From contig PLTZ01000049.1 of the NCBI GenBank assembly GCA_003164715.1, positions 1-37,672 on the forward strand: a stretch of 37,672 nucleotides of DNA, written 5' to 3'. Each line of letters begins with the position of its first letter. Within the stretch, counting starts at the first letter, position 1. The stretch comes from Opitutaceae bacterium (GTDB lineage: Bacteria; Verrucomicrobiota; Verrucomicrobiia; Opitutales; Opitutaceae). Position numbers and translations under genes: made by a program. The notes under the pieces are model-generated. The model saw nothing but the letters and a program-made list of their open reading frames with translations, did no database searches and was not told the DNA's origin. Shown here piece by piece: positions 8,491-16,650 of this stretch.

Positions 8491-9464
8491 TTCCTTCGGA
8501 TCTGGTCGGTGACGGCGATCGCCACCTCGAGCGCGCTCTTGCCGAAGGCGGCCCCGACCTTCGGCTGCCTCGAGCGCGCCACGCTGTCGACGAAGTGGGC
8601 CAGCTCGAGCGCGAGCGGCTCGCCCTTCTCGATCGGGATCTGGTGGACGGGGATCGAGCTGGTGTCGCCGGCCTTCACGAGGCCCACCTTCATCTTCAGC
8701 CCGAACGCCACGATGTCGCTCTTGCGCACCAGGTGCCCCGACTGGTTCATGAAGTCGAGGGAGAGGTAGGCGTTCTCCTGGAAGATGCGGATCTCCCGGG
8801 CCTTCTTCAGGCTCATCCGGCTCGCGCTCAGGTTCGCGACGCACCCGTTCTCGAACTCGATGCGGGCGTTCGCGATGTCCTCGGTCTTGGAGAGGATGCT
8901 GATCCCGGCGCTGTCGATTTTGGCGATCGGCGACTTGACCAGCGCCAGGATGATCCCGATGTCGTGGATCATCAGGTCGAGCACGACGCCGACCTCGGTC
9001 CCGCGGACCTGGTACGGGGCGAGCCTCTCGGCGGTGATGTACCTCGGCCGGTTCGCCTCCTTCTCGAGGAAGGCCATGACCGGATTGAAGTGCTCGACAT
9101 GGCCGACCTGCACGAGGCAGTTTCCGGCCTGGGCCGCGGCAAGGACGCGCTCGGCCTCGTCAAGCGAGGCGCAGAGCGGCTTCTCGATCAGGAGGTGGCA
9201 GCCCCGGGCGAGGAGCGGGAGGGCCACCTTCTCGTGCTGGTCGGTCGGCACGACGACCGAGACGGCGTCGCACGACGACGCGAGCTCCTCGATCGAACCG
9301 AACCTCCTGCAGCCGAACTTGGCGCTGATCTCGGCAGCGCGCGCCCCCGACGTGTCGTAGACGCCCGCAAGCTCGGCCCCCGGGAGGGAGGCGTAGATCC
9401 TGGCGTGGTGCTGGCCGAGCGAGCCCACTCCAGCGACGCCGCATCGAATTCTTGGGGCGGGCAT
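8487..9464 (-). CDS. Gfo/Idh/MocA-family oxidoreductase coupled to lpxB
   Basis: A 325-aa NAD(P)-dependent sugar oxidoreductase. The Rossmann fingerprint G-V-G-S-L-G is at residues 12-17. The conserved E-K-P is at 94-96, and V-G-H-V-E-H-F-N-P and D-L-M-I-H-D follow in the C-terminal domain. The ATG at 9464 was chosen over a start 14 codons upstream because the nucleotide-binding strand begins right after it. The gene overlaps lpxB by ATGA. Genes of this family beside lpxA/lpxB are known in other diderms. One characterised member, GnnA, oxidises UDP-GlcNAc at C3 so that GnnB can aminate it for amide-linked lipid A. A GnnA-like role here is inference; no GnnB is in the window. Confidence 0.85.
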   Translation of the reverse strand: MPAPRIRCGVAGVGSLGQHHARIYASLPGAELAGVYDTSGARAAEISAKFGCRRFGSIEELASSCDAVSVVVPTDQHEKVALPLLARGCHLLIEKPLCASLDEAERVLAAAQAGNCLVQVGHVEHFNPVMAFLEKEANRPRYITAERLAPYQVRGTEVGVVLDLMIHDIGIILALVKSPIAKIDSAGISILSKTEDIANARIEFENGCVANLSASRMSLKKAREIRIFQENAYLSLDFMNQSGHLVRKSDIVAFGLKMKVGLVKAGDTSSIPVHQIPIEKGEPLALELAHFVDSVARSRQPKVGAAFGKSALEVAIAVTDQIRRK

Positions 9465-9519
9465 GTCCCAGACGCTAGCGGGCGAGGGTTCCGGGGCGAG
9501 CCACAAACCCCGGGGCGCC

Positions 9520-10182
9520 CTAGCCTGCCCCGAGGAGTCCCGCTTGGAGGAAAAGGCTGCGCCGGGCCTTCGCGGCGTGGGCCGCGTTGTGCGTGACGAG
9601 GACGAGGGCCGTGTTCGCCGAGGCGCAGAGGCCGAGGAGGAGCTCGACGACCCCGTTGCCCGTGCGCTCGTCCAGGTTCCCGGTGGGCTCGTCGGCGACG
9701 ATGAGCCTCGGGCCGTTCATGAGCGCGCGGGCGAGCGCGACCCTCTGGCGCTCGCCCCCCGACAGCTGCGACGGCAGGTGGTGGGCGCGGTCGCCGAGGC
9801 CGACCTGACCGAGGAGCTCCCTGGCGCGGGCGCGGGCGGCCCGGTCCAGGCCCCCGAGGATGCGGCGCGCGAGGAGCACGTTTGCTTCGGCGTCCAGTTC
9901 GGGCACAAGGTAGAAGGACTGGAAGACCATGCCGAGGTAGGCGGCCCGCCGCCCGGCCCCGGTGTCCGTGGAGCCCTCCCAGGCGACCGTGCCCGAGTCC
10001 GGGGCGTCGAGGCCCGCCAGCAGGTTCAGGAGCGTCGACTTGCCCGACCCCGACTCCCCGCGGATGCTCACGCTCTCGCCGGCGGCGACGTCGAGGTCGA
10101 CGCCGCGCAGCACCTCGAGGACCGAGTCCCCGCTCGGGAAGCTCTTCTTCAGGCCGCGGGCGCTTAAGACCGGCTCACTCAC
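9520..10182 (-). CDS. lolD: Lipoprotein-releasing ABC transporter ATPase LolD
   Basis: The cytoplasmic ATPase of the Lol exporter, which extracts lipoproteins from the inner membrane for transfer to the outer membrane. The 220-aa product has the Walker A motif G-E-S-G-S-G-K-S-T at residues 42-50. It also has a Q-loop F-Q-S-F-Y, the signature L-S-G-G-E-R-Q-R-V, the Walker B I-V-A-D-E-P-T-G-N-L, and the H-loop L-V-T-H-N. It belongs to the MacB/LolD/FtsE type. The start is GTG at 10182, which overlaps the lolC stop by 8 bp. Pairing with the upstream LolC permease supports LolD over other members of this ATPase class. Confidence 0.92.
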   Translation of the reverse strand: MSEPVLSARGLKKSFPSGDSVLEVLRGVDLDVAAGESVSIRGESGSGKSTLLNLLAGLDAPDSGTVAWEGSTDTGAGRRAAYLGMVFQSFYLVPELDAEANVLLARRILGGLDRAARARARELLGQVGLGDRAHHLPSQLSGGERQRVALARALMNGPRLIVADEPTGNLDERTGNGVVELLLGLCASANTALVLVTHNAAHAAKARRSLFLQAGLLGAG

Positions 10183-11404
10183 TGCGAAGCGCCTCCACGG
10201 GCTTCATGCGGGCGGCCTTCCACGCGGGAAGGAGCCCGGCCAGGGTCGAGATCACGATCGCCGTGGCCGCGATCAGCGCGACCGTGGCCCCGGAGAGGTG
10301 GGACGGCAGCTCGCTGAACTGGTAGTAGCGCCTCATGACCTCCTCGCGCTGGGTGACCCGGGTGACCCAGAGGACGAGGTTGTTGCGGAACGCGAGCCCC
10401 GTGAATCCCAGGGCGAGCCCGGCCGCGGTCCCCAGGACCCCGATGAAGAGCCCCTGCGCGCAGAAGCACGCCGCGACGTGGGCCGGCCGGCCGCCAAGGG
10501 CCCCCAAAAGCCCGATCTCGCGCGTCTTGCGGACGACCGAGATGAGGAGCGAGCTCATGACCGAGAAGGCGGCGACGATCACGATGAAGAGGAGGAGAAA
10601 GAAGATCATGTTGCGCTCGAGGTTCAGCACCCAGAGGAAGTCGGAGAAGCTGTCCTGCCAGGAGAACGCGCGGACGTCCGCCGGCAGGACGGCGTTGATC
10701 CGGGCGGCCGCGTCGTCCTCGTTGACCCCGGGCTCCAGGCGGACGTTGAGCCCGTGGACGGTGGTCCCGAGGCCGTAGAGGTCCTGGGCGAGCCGCAGGG
10801 TCCCGTAGACCGTGCTGCTGTCGAGCTGCTGGTGGCCGATCTCGAGGATCCCGACCACGCGGACCTGCCTCGGCAGGAACACCGCGTCGGCGCCCAATTT
10901 CTCGATGATGAGGGGCGAGTAGACCTCGATCGTGTCGCCCACGCGGGCGCCGAGGCCGGCGGCAAGCTGCTGGCTGAGGATGATCGAGTCGTCGTCTAGG
11001 TCGGAGAGCGAGCCGACCCGCACGTACTTGTCGAGCGGGGTGACGCGCTCGACGCTGTCCAGGTCGATGCCGCGGAGCATCGGGTACTCGGCCTTGTCGC
11101 CGAACTTGATCATCACGTGGTCGACCGCATAGGGGGTCGCCGCCGCGACCCCGGCGACCGACTCCACGCGCTTCACCACCTCCGGGTAGCCTGCGATCCA
11201 GCCTCGCGCCTTGACCTGCACCTCACCCTCCGTGTCCGTGATCATGTGCCGGATCTCGTAGGCGAAGCCCCCCATGACGCCCATGACGATGACGAGCAGC
11301 GTGACCCCGAGCGCCACGCCGAGCGCCGAGATGACCGTGAAGAAAGGGAACCAACGCCCCGTCGGGAAGAGCTGCCTCAGCGCGAGGTGGAGGTACCAGG
11401 GCAC
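10175..11404 (-). CDS. lolC: Lipoprotein-releasing system permease LolC/E
   Basis: A 409-aa inner-membrane permease with the LolC/LolE topology. There is one N-terminal transmembrane helix (about residues 18-46), a large periplasmic MacB-like domain (about 50-265), then three C-terminal helices. The cytoplasmic R-K-T-R-E-I-G-L-L-G-A-L-G motif and the terminal P-V-E-A-L-R-S-E are typical of the FtsX/LolC family. The start is GTG at 11404, 4 bp after the lysS stop. Only one permease gene is present, so the exporter may contain a permease homodimer rather than the LolC/LolE pair of E. coli. A second permease elsewhere in the genome cannot be excluded. Confidence 0.92.
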   Translation of the reverse strand: MPWYLHLALRQLFPTGRWFPFFTVISALGVALGVTLLVIVMGVMGGFAYEIRHMITDTEGEVQVKARGWIAGYPEVVKRVESVAGVAAATPYAVDHVMIKFGDKAEYPMLRGIDLDSVERVTPLDKYVRVGSLSDLDDDSIILSQQLAAGLGARVGDTIEVYSPLIIEKLGADAVFLPRQVRVVGILEIGHQQLDSSTVYGTLRLAQDLYGLGTTVHGLNVRLEPGVNEDDAAARINAVLPADVRAFSWQDSFSDFLWVLNLERNMIFFLLLFIVIVAAFSVMSSLLISVVRKTREIGLLGALGGRPAHVAACFCAQGLFIGVLGTAAGLALGFTGLAFRNNLVLWVTRVTQREEVMRRYYQFSELPSHLSGATVALIAATAIVISTLAGLLPAWKAARMKPVEALRSE

Positions 11405-11408
11405 GGGA

Positions 11409-12899
11409 TCAGGCGCCGTCCGCGGGCTTCGCGTCCGCCGGCCGAAGCTGCGGGAAGAGGATGACGTCCCGGATGCTCTCGGCGCCGGTCAGGAGCATGC
11501 AGAGCCGGTCGATCCCGACCCCCATGCCCCCCGCGGGCGGCATGCCGTGCTCGAGAGCGAAGAGGAAGTCCTGGTCGACGCTTTGGGGCTCCCCCCCGGC
11601 CTGCCTCTCGAACATTTCGCGCTGGACGTCGGGGTCGTTCTGCTCGGAGTACGCGGGCGCGATCTCCATGCCCCCGATGCACAGCTCGAACACGTCGAGC
11701 GTGTCGGGGTCCCCCCGGTTGATCTTCGCCAGCGGGCAGAGCTCCTTCGGCAGGTTCAGGACGAACGTCGGCTGGACGAGCGCGGGCTCGATCCGCTTCG
11801 AGAAGATCTCGTTCGTCACCTCGAAGTCCTCCCAGCCCTCCTCGACCTTCAGGCCCAGCTTCGCGGCCGCCGCCACATGCTCGGCGCGCCCCCGGCCGAA
11901 CCAGTCCGGGTCGCCCGTCTCGGCGCGGATCAGGTCCTTGTAGGTCGCCTCGCGCCACGGCCCGCCAAAGTCGATCGTCTGGCCGCTCGACGGGTGCGGG
12001 ACCTTGTCGGTGCCGAGCACCTCGCGGCAGACGGTGGTGAGCATGTCCCGGATGAGCGCCATCATCCCGCGGTGGTCGCTGTACGCCTCGTAGAGCTCGA
12101 GCATCGTGAACTCGGGGTTGTGCTTGCGGGAGATGCCCTCGTTGCGGAAGATCCGGCCGATCTCGAAGACCCGGTCGACGCCGCCGACCAGCATCCGCTT
12201 CAGGTAGAGCTCGAGCGATATCCTCAGGTAGAAGTCGAGCCCGAGCGCGTTGTGGTGGGTCGTGAAGGGCTTCGCGGCCGCGCCGCCCGCCACGGACTGC
12301 AGGACGGGGGTCTCCACCTCGATGTACTTGCGGTCCTCGAGGAACCTGCGGATGACGGAGACGATCCTCGCGCGCGTCAGGAGCCTCTTTCGCGACTCCC
12401 GGTTCACGACAAGGTCCAGGTAGCGCTGGCGGTACACCTGCTCGGGGTCGGCGAGCCCGTGCCACTTCTCCGGCAGCGGCCGCAGCGCCTTGGCGAGGAG
12501 GCAGAAGGACTCCGCGCGCACGGTGACCTCGCCGGCCTTGGTCCTGAAGAGGGTGCCGCGGGCCCCGATGATGTCGCCCAGGTCGAGCTTCTTGAACGCG
12601 GCGTAGGCCGCTTCGCCGAGGACGTCCTTCTTCAGGTAGAGCTGGAGCTCGCCCTGCTGGTCCAGGATCTTCACGAACTGGCTCTTGCCCATGTCCCGGA
12701 TCGTCACGAGGCGGCCGGCGACCGCCACGGCAACCGTGTTGTCCTGCCCGTCGACGTGGGCCCTGACCGCCTCGCCCGAGAAATGCGTCGGCCTGAACTC
12801 GGCCCTGAAGGGGTCCGTCCCGCCCGCCCGGAGCTCGGCGAGCTTCTGCCGGCGCACGGCGTGCTGGTCGTGGGTGATGTCGGCCGGGATGTCGCTCAT
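11409..12899 (-). CDS. lysS: Lysyl-tRNA synthetase, class II
   Basis: Charges tRNA-Lys with lysine in the cytoplasm. The 496-aa protein has an N-terminal OB-fold anticodon-binding domain (about residues 55-160). The class II catalytic core follows. Motif 2 appears as F-E-I-G-R-I-F-R-N-E-G, with H-N-P-E-F-T-M-L-E after it. Motif 3 is G-M-G-V-G-I-D-R-L. Length and order match bacterial LysS. The ATG at 12899 gives the expected short N-terminal extension. It is the first gene of the minus-strand lysS-lolC-lolD-oxidoreductase-lpxB run and is divergent from lipA across a 125-bp gap. An association of lysS with lol genes is seen in several proteobacterial groups. Confidence 0.97.
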   Translation of the reverse strand: MSDIPADITHDQHAVRRQKLAELRAGGTDPFRAEFRPTHFSGEAVRAHVDGQDNTVAVAVAGRLVTIRDMGKSQFVKILDQQGELQLYLKKDVLGEAAYAAFKKLDLGDIIGARGTLFRTKAGEVTVRAESFCLLAKALRPLPEKWHGLADPEQVYRQRYLDLVVNRESRKRLLTRARIVSVIRRFLEDRKYIEVETPVLQSVAGGAAAKPFTTHHNALGLDFYLRISLELYLKRMLVGGVDRVFEIGRIFRNEGISRKHNPEFTMLELYEAYSDHRGMMALIRDMLTTVCREVLGTDKVPHPSSGQTIDFGGPWREATYKDLIRAETGDPDWFGRGRAEHVAAAAKLGLKVEEGWEDFEVTNEIFSKRIEPALVQPTFVLNLPKELCPLAKINRGDPDTLDVFELCIGGMEIAPAYSEQNDPDVQREMFERQAGGEPQSVDQDFLFALEHGMPPAGGMGVGIDRLCMLLTGAESIRDVILFPQLRPADAKPADGA

Positions 12900-13024
12900 G
12901 TGAGCGGGTCACCCTGCCCCACGGCCGCCCTCGGGGCAAACGGAAACTTCCGCGGGTTCCTTGCTTGTGGTCCGCGGGCGTTCGCCTTCATCCTCGGGAC
13001 ATCAATCCTGAGACAAATCCAACC
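12900..13024. promoter_or_regulatory. Divergent lysS/lipA intergenic region
   Basis: These 125 bp separate two divergent starts and so should hold both promoters. I found no convincing -35/-10 pair on either strand and no clear Shine-Dalgarno sequence before lipA. The call rests on gene orientation only. Confidence 0.3.
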
Positions 13025-13921
13025 GTGGACACCGCGCGCAAGCCCGCATGGCTCCGGGCCAAGCTCCCCTCGGGGCCGGGCTTCTCGGCCGTACGCGGGC
13101 TGGTGGACGAGACGAGGCTCCACACCGTGTGCCAGAGCGCCCAGTGCCCGAACCTGGGGGAATGCTGGGCCCGCGGGACCGCGACCGTGATGATCCTCGG
13201 CAACATCTGCACCCGCTCGTGCGGCTTCTGCGCCGTGCAGACAGGCCGCCCCACCGAGCTCGACCTGGGCGAGCCGGCCCGCGTGGCCGAGGCGGTGGCC
13301 GTCATGGGCCTGAGGCACTGCGTCATCACGAGCGTCGCCCGCGACGAGCTTGCGGACGGCGGGGCGGGGGTCTGGGCGGCGACGATTCGCGCCGTGCGCC
13401 ACCGCAACCCCTCGACCGCGATCGAGGTCCTGGTGCCGGACTTCAAGGGCAGGACGGAGGACGTCGACACCGTGCTCGGCGCCCGGCCCGACATCTTCAA
13501 CCACAACGTGGAGACGGTCGAGCGCCTGCAGCGGCCGGTCAGGGTCCAGGCCCGCTACGACCGCTCGCGCTCGGTCCTTCGCCACGCGAGGGACCGGGGC
13601 TTCACGGTGAAGACCGGGATCATGCTGGGCCTGGGCGAGCGACGCGACGAGATCGAGCGGACGCTGCGCGACCTGGCCGGCGACGGGGTGCGGATCCTCA
13701 CGATCGGCCAGTACCTCCAGCCGACCCGCCAGCACCTGCCCGTGGACCGGTGGGTCACGCCGGAGGAGTTCCGGCACTGGAGGGAGTTCGGGCTGTCGGT
13801 GGGGTTCGGCGTCGTGGAGAGCGGGCCGCTCGTGCGCTCGAGCTACCACGCCGACCTGCAGTCGCTCAAGTACACGGGCGAGGAGCACCTGAACACCAAG
13901 AACGCGCTCGCCAGCGCCTGA
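13025..13921 (+). CDS. lipA: Lipoyl synthase
   Basis: A radical SAM enzyme that inserts two sulfur atoms into protein-bound octanoyl groups to make lipoyl cofactor. With the GTG start at 13025 it is 298 aa. The auxiliary cluster cysteines C36, C41 and C47 form C-x4-C-x5-C. The radical SAM motif C-T-R-S-C-G-F-C is at 62-69. The C-terminal R-S-S-Y-H-A motif supplies the serine that ligates the auxiliary cluster. An earlier in-frame TTG at 12965 would add 20 poorly conserved residues. The gene is followed 18 bp later by AMP nucleosidase. No lipB is adjacent. Confidence 0.93.
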   Translation: MDTARKPAWLRAKLPSGPGFSAVRGLVDETRLHTVCQSAQCPNLGECWARGTATVMILGNICTRSCGFCAVQTGRPTELDLGEPARVAEAVAVMGLRHCVITSVARDELADGGAGVWAATIRAVRHRNPSTAIEVLVPDFKGRTEDVDTVLGARPDIFNHNVETVERLQRPVRVQARYDRSRSVLRHARDRGFTVKTGIMLGLGERRDEIERTLRDLAGDGVRILTIGQYLQPTRQHLPVDRWVTPEEFRHWREFGLSVGFGVVESGPLVRSSYHADLQSLKYTGEEHLNTKNALASA

Positions 13922-13939
13922 GGAGCCCCCTTTTTCGCC

Positions 13940-14719
13940 ATGTGCGCCCTAACCACCCAGAGGGAAATCGTCGAGAACTGGCTCCCGCGCTACACGGGGG
14001 TCCCGCTGAAAAAGTTCGGCCAGTACATCCTGCTCACGAACTTCCAGCTCTACGTGGACAAGTTCGCCAAGGCGCACAACGTGCCGGTCCACGGGCGCGA
14101 CAAGCCGATGCCGACCGCCACCGCGGGCAAGATCACGATCATCAACTTCGGCATGGGAAGCGCGAACGCGGCCACCGTGATGGACCTGCTGAGCGCGATC
14201 CGGCCGCAGGCGGTCCTGTTCCTCGGCAAGTGCGGCGGGATCAAGCACCGCGCCGAGGTCGGGGACATGATCCTGCCGATCGCGGCGATCCGGGGCGAGG
14301 GCGCCAGCAACGACTACTTCCCCCCGGAGGTGCCGGCGCTGCCGGCCTTCGCGCTCCAGAAGGCGATCTCCACCACCGTGCGTGACCACGGGCAGGACTA
14401 CTGGACCGGCACGGTGTACACGACCAACCGGCGGATCTGGGAGCACCACGAGGAGTTCAAGAAGTACCTGAAGCGGATCCGCGTCATCGCAATCGACATG
14501 GAGACCGCGACCATCTTCATGGTGGGCTTCGCCAACTCGATCCCGACCGGGGCGCTGCTGCTTGTGTCGGACCAGCCGATGCTCCCGGAGGGCGTGAAGA
14601 CGCTTGTCAGCGACCGGAAGGTGGACGAGTCCTTCGTCGGCACGCACCTCCAGATCGGCATCGACTCGCTCAAGCAGCTGATCAACAAGGGCCTTACGGT
14701 CAAGCACCTCAAGTTTTGA
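13940..14719 (+). CDS. amn: AMP nucleosidase, short form
   Basis: Hydrolyses AMP to adenine and ribose 5-phosphate. The 259-aa protein is a single phosphorylase-fold (PNP/UDP family) domain. The glycine-rich I-N-F-G-M-G-S-A-N-A strand is followed by F-L-G-K-C-G-G-I and then I-D-M-E-T-A-T, which marks the nucleoside/ribose site. E. coli Amn is nearly twice as long because it has an extra N-terminal domain. This compact version is the form I recall from Bacteroidota and Verrucomicrobiota. Assignment to AMP rather than another nucleoside or nucleotide rests on family resemblance. It ends 6 bp before the end of a convergent gene. Confidence 0.85.
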   Translation: MCALTTQREIVENWLPRYTGVPLKKFGQYILLTNFQLYVDKFAKAHNVPVHGRDKPMPTATAGKITIINFGMGSANAATVMDLLSAIRPQAVLFLGKCGGIKHRAEVGDMILPIAAIRGEGASNDYFPPEVPALPAFALQKAISTTVRDHGQDYWTGTVYTTNRRIWEHHEEFKKYLKRIRVIAIDMETATIFMVGFANSIPTGALLLVSDQPMLPEGVKTLVSDRKVDESFVGTHLQIGIDSLKQLINKGLTVKHLKF

Positions 14720-14725
14720 TCGAGG

Positions 14726-15658
14726 TCAGGGGGAGACGTCGAACCAGAAGGGGGCGAAGGTCTCGCTTCCGCCCAGGTTCACCTCGCTCCAGATCACGTA
14801 GCGGCCCGGGCTCGGGATCGCCAGGCGGAAGGTGAACTGCGGGCGGGCGGGGTCGGGATGCCTCGTCACGGCCTCCCCGTTCGGGTGGATGTGGGCGAAG
14901 CCGCTGCGCCGGGCGTCGAAGGCCACGAGGTGGGCGAAGGCGCCCATGACGGGCGAGAGGGGCACGGGCCCGCCCGCGACCCTCCGGATGGCGAGCCTCA
15001 AGCTTGCGGGGACCCCCGCCCGGATGGGGAGCGACCCGGGCGAGAGCGTGAACACGTACCCGCCCTGCCTCGCCTCCCACGAGGCCGCCTGGGACCCGGC
15101 CGCGACGGGGCTTGGGGGGCCGTCGACCGCCATCTCGGCCTCGGCGTAGAGGCCGCGGTTCGTCGCGACGGGGGTGAAGTCGGCGAAGAACCGGTACATT
15201 CCCCCGAACCTCGGCCTGAACCGGAAGCGCCACTGGCCGGGCCTCGCGCCCGGATCCGGGTGCACGTGCTGGTAGTCCTCGAGCGAGGGGTCCGTGATGA
15301 GCAGATGAATCCGCCGGGTCTGGACCAAGAGGAGGTCCTGCGGGGCGATCGGCTTGCCGCTGAAGGTGGTGAGCGTGAGGGTCGCCGCCACGTCCGCCCC
15401 GGCGCGGGCGGGGCCGGCCGCCGCCACCGTGAGCGTCACCGGCGACTTGACCGCGACCACGGGCAGGAACTGGGGGTTCGCGGGGTCGCAGAACTCGATC
15501 ACGTTGGCGCCCTGGACCCGGAAGTCCATGTGGCTCAGGTTGGTGCCGGTCGGCAGCAGGCGCACGACGACAAAGAGCGCGGCGGCCGCGAGCGTGATGA
15601 CGGCGATCCGCCTCTTCTGCGAGGACCCGAGCCGCGGGCTGTCCGCCGGGTGGGTCAT
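14726..15658 (-). CDS. Membrane-anchored twin H-x-H-P domain protein, putative copper role
   Basis: A 310-aa protein with no assigned function. One hydrophobic helix (about residues 18-34) after a basic N-terminus predicts a signal anchor with a large extracytoplasmic part. Two beta-rich halves each carry the same spaced motif: H118 then H131-V-H133-P, and H243 then H256-I-H258-P. That is H-x12-H-x-H-P in both, about 125 residues apart, so the domain is duplicated. Each is followed by an aromatic-rich strand with a G-x-Y-R/V pattern. Similar H-x-H-P segments occur in secreted proteins linked to heavy metals. The start overlaps the stop of the CusF-Sco gene (ATGA at 15658-15655). Copper binding is therefore a reasonable inference but untested. 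Confidence 0.75.
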   Translation of the reverse strand: MTHPADSPRLGSSQKRRIAVITLAAAALFVVVRLLPTGTNLSHMDFRVQGANVIEFCDPANPQFLPVVAVKSPVTLTVAAAGPARAGADVAATLTLTTFSGKPIAPQDLLLVQTRRIHLLITDPSLEDYQHVHPDPGARPGQWRFRFRPRFGGMYRFFADFTPVATNRGLYAEAEMAVDGPPSPVAAGSQAASWEARQGGYVFTLSPGSLPIRAGVPASLRLAIRRVAGGPVPLSPVMGAFAHLVAFDARRSGFAHIHPNGEAVTRHPDPARPQFTFRLAIPSPGRYVIWSEVNLGGSETFAPFWFDVSP

Positions 15659-16563
15659 TTTCGCATCCGCTCGACGAACTCCTTCGGCTGCCACTGGCTG
15701 CCGTCGGCCCTCCACGCGACCCGGCCCTTCTCGTCGACGAGCAGCGTCGCGAGCGTGTGGTCGAGGAGCTCGCCCTTGAACTCGGCGATGACGCCGAACT
15801 GGGTCAATAGGTCGCGGATGGTCGGCTCGGGGCCCGTGAGGAAGGAGAAGTTCGTGGTGTCGATGCCCCGCTGGTCGGCGTAGTCGCGCAGGACGCCCGG
15901 CGTGTCGTGGGCCGGGTCCATGGTGACGGAGACAAACTCGATATTGGAGACGCCGGCCTCCCGCGCGAGCTTCTGCGTGGCCATCATCTTGGAGGTGGAG
16001 AGCGGGCACATGTTGGCGACGGGGCAGCGCGTGTAGATGAAGTTGAGCATGACCTGCTTGCCGCGGAACCGGGCGCTGTCGACCACGCGGCCGTTCTGGT
16101 CGTAGAGGACGAAGTCGGGCACGGCGTCGCCCACCTCCCGGTACGCCTGGCCGCCCTTGGCGAGCGTGTCCTGGCGCAGCATGCGGGCCCCGGCCTCGAC
16201 CGAGTCGCGCGCCGCCTTGTCGTCGGGCCACAGGTTCTCGAGGCGCAGGTCGTCGCCAGGCCCGACCACGAAGTCGGCGCGGATGGACTCGCCCGGCTTC
16301 GCGGTCGCCGCGTCGCCCGCCGAGACCGCGAACTCCATGGTCATCGCGGGCATGTAGCCCTTCACCTCGTCGTGCCGGACGACGAGCACCTTCTTGGCGG
16401 CGTCCACGGAGACGACGACCCCGGTGAGCGGGAAGCGCCGCTCGCCGCTCGGCGGCGAGGACGCCGCGGCCGATTGCGTGGCGGATCTGCCGCAGCCCGC
16501 CGCGGCGAGGACCGCGGCTAGAGCCGCGAGGGCGGCGATGCGGCGGACGGGATGGGTTCTCAC
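15655..16563 (-). CDS. CusF-like/Sco fusion lipoprotein (copper delivery to cytochrome oxidase)
   Basis: A 302-aa predicted lipoprotein (lipobox A-A-A-G-C, Cys24). Residues about 45-110 resemble CusF: G-Y-M-P-A-M-T-M-E-F at 69-78 carries the methionines that bind Cu(I). Residues about 145-302 form a Sco1/SenC thioredoxin-like domain with C180-P-V-A-N-M-C186 and the distal H269. The cysteines are spaced C-x5-C instead of the common C-x3-C; this spacing occurs in a known Sco subset. Sco proteins load the CuA site of cytochrome oxidase subunit II, and such a subunit (ctaC) lies 4 kb away. The start is GTG at 16563. It is divergent from ctaA and coupled to the downstream twin H-x-H-P gene. Confidence 0.9.
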   Translation of the reverse strand: MRTHPVRRIAALAALAAVLAAAGCGRSATQSAAASSPPSGERRFPLTGVVVSVDAAKKVLVVRHDEVKGYMPAMTMEFAVSAGDAATAKPGESIRADFVVGPGDDLRLENLWPDDKAARDSVEAGARMLRQDTLAKGGQAYREVGDAVPDFVLYDQNGRVVDSARFRGKQVMLNFIYTRCPVANMCPLSTSKMMATQKLAREAGVSNIEFVSVTMDPAHDTPGVLRDYADQRGIDTTNFSFLTGPEPTIRDLLTQFGVIAEFKGELLDHTLATLLVDEKGRVAWRADGSQWQPKEFVERMRK

Positions 16564-16650
16564 GGCATCACCAATCCGCCGGCGGAAAAAATTGTCAAAG
16601 CGTTTGGTGCGGACACCATGGTACCCTCTCCCACCCGCTCCCTTAAGCCC
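16564..16650. promoter_or_regulatory. Divergent sco/ctaA promoter region with palindrome
   Basis: This short region separates the sco gene (minus) from ctaA (plus). The minus strand has a consensus -35 hexamer TTGACA at 16598-16593. The plus strand has an overlapping TTGTCA at 16592-16597. Neither has a convincing -10 at 17 bp. A perfect 12-bp palindrome TCCGCCGGCGGA lies at 16575-16586, between the minus-strand -35 and the sco start, where a repressor could bind. The palindrome could be chance in GC-rich DNA. Confidence 0.35.

Noticed and set aside
16006-16026. Sco protein with a broken C-x3-C metal site
   Set aside because: C-x5-C followed by P is a known variant of the Sco family and the distal His is present, so the site looks functional.
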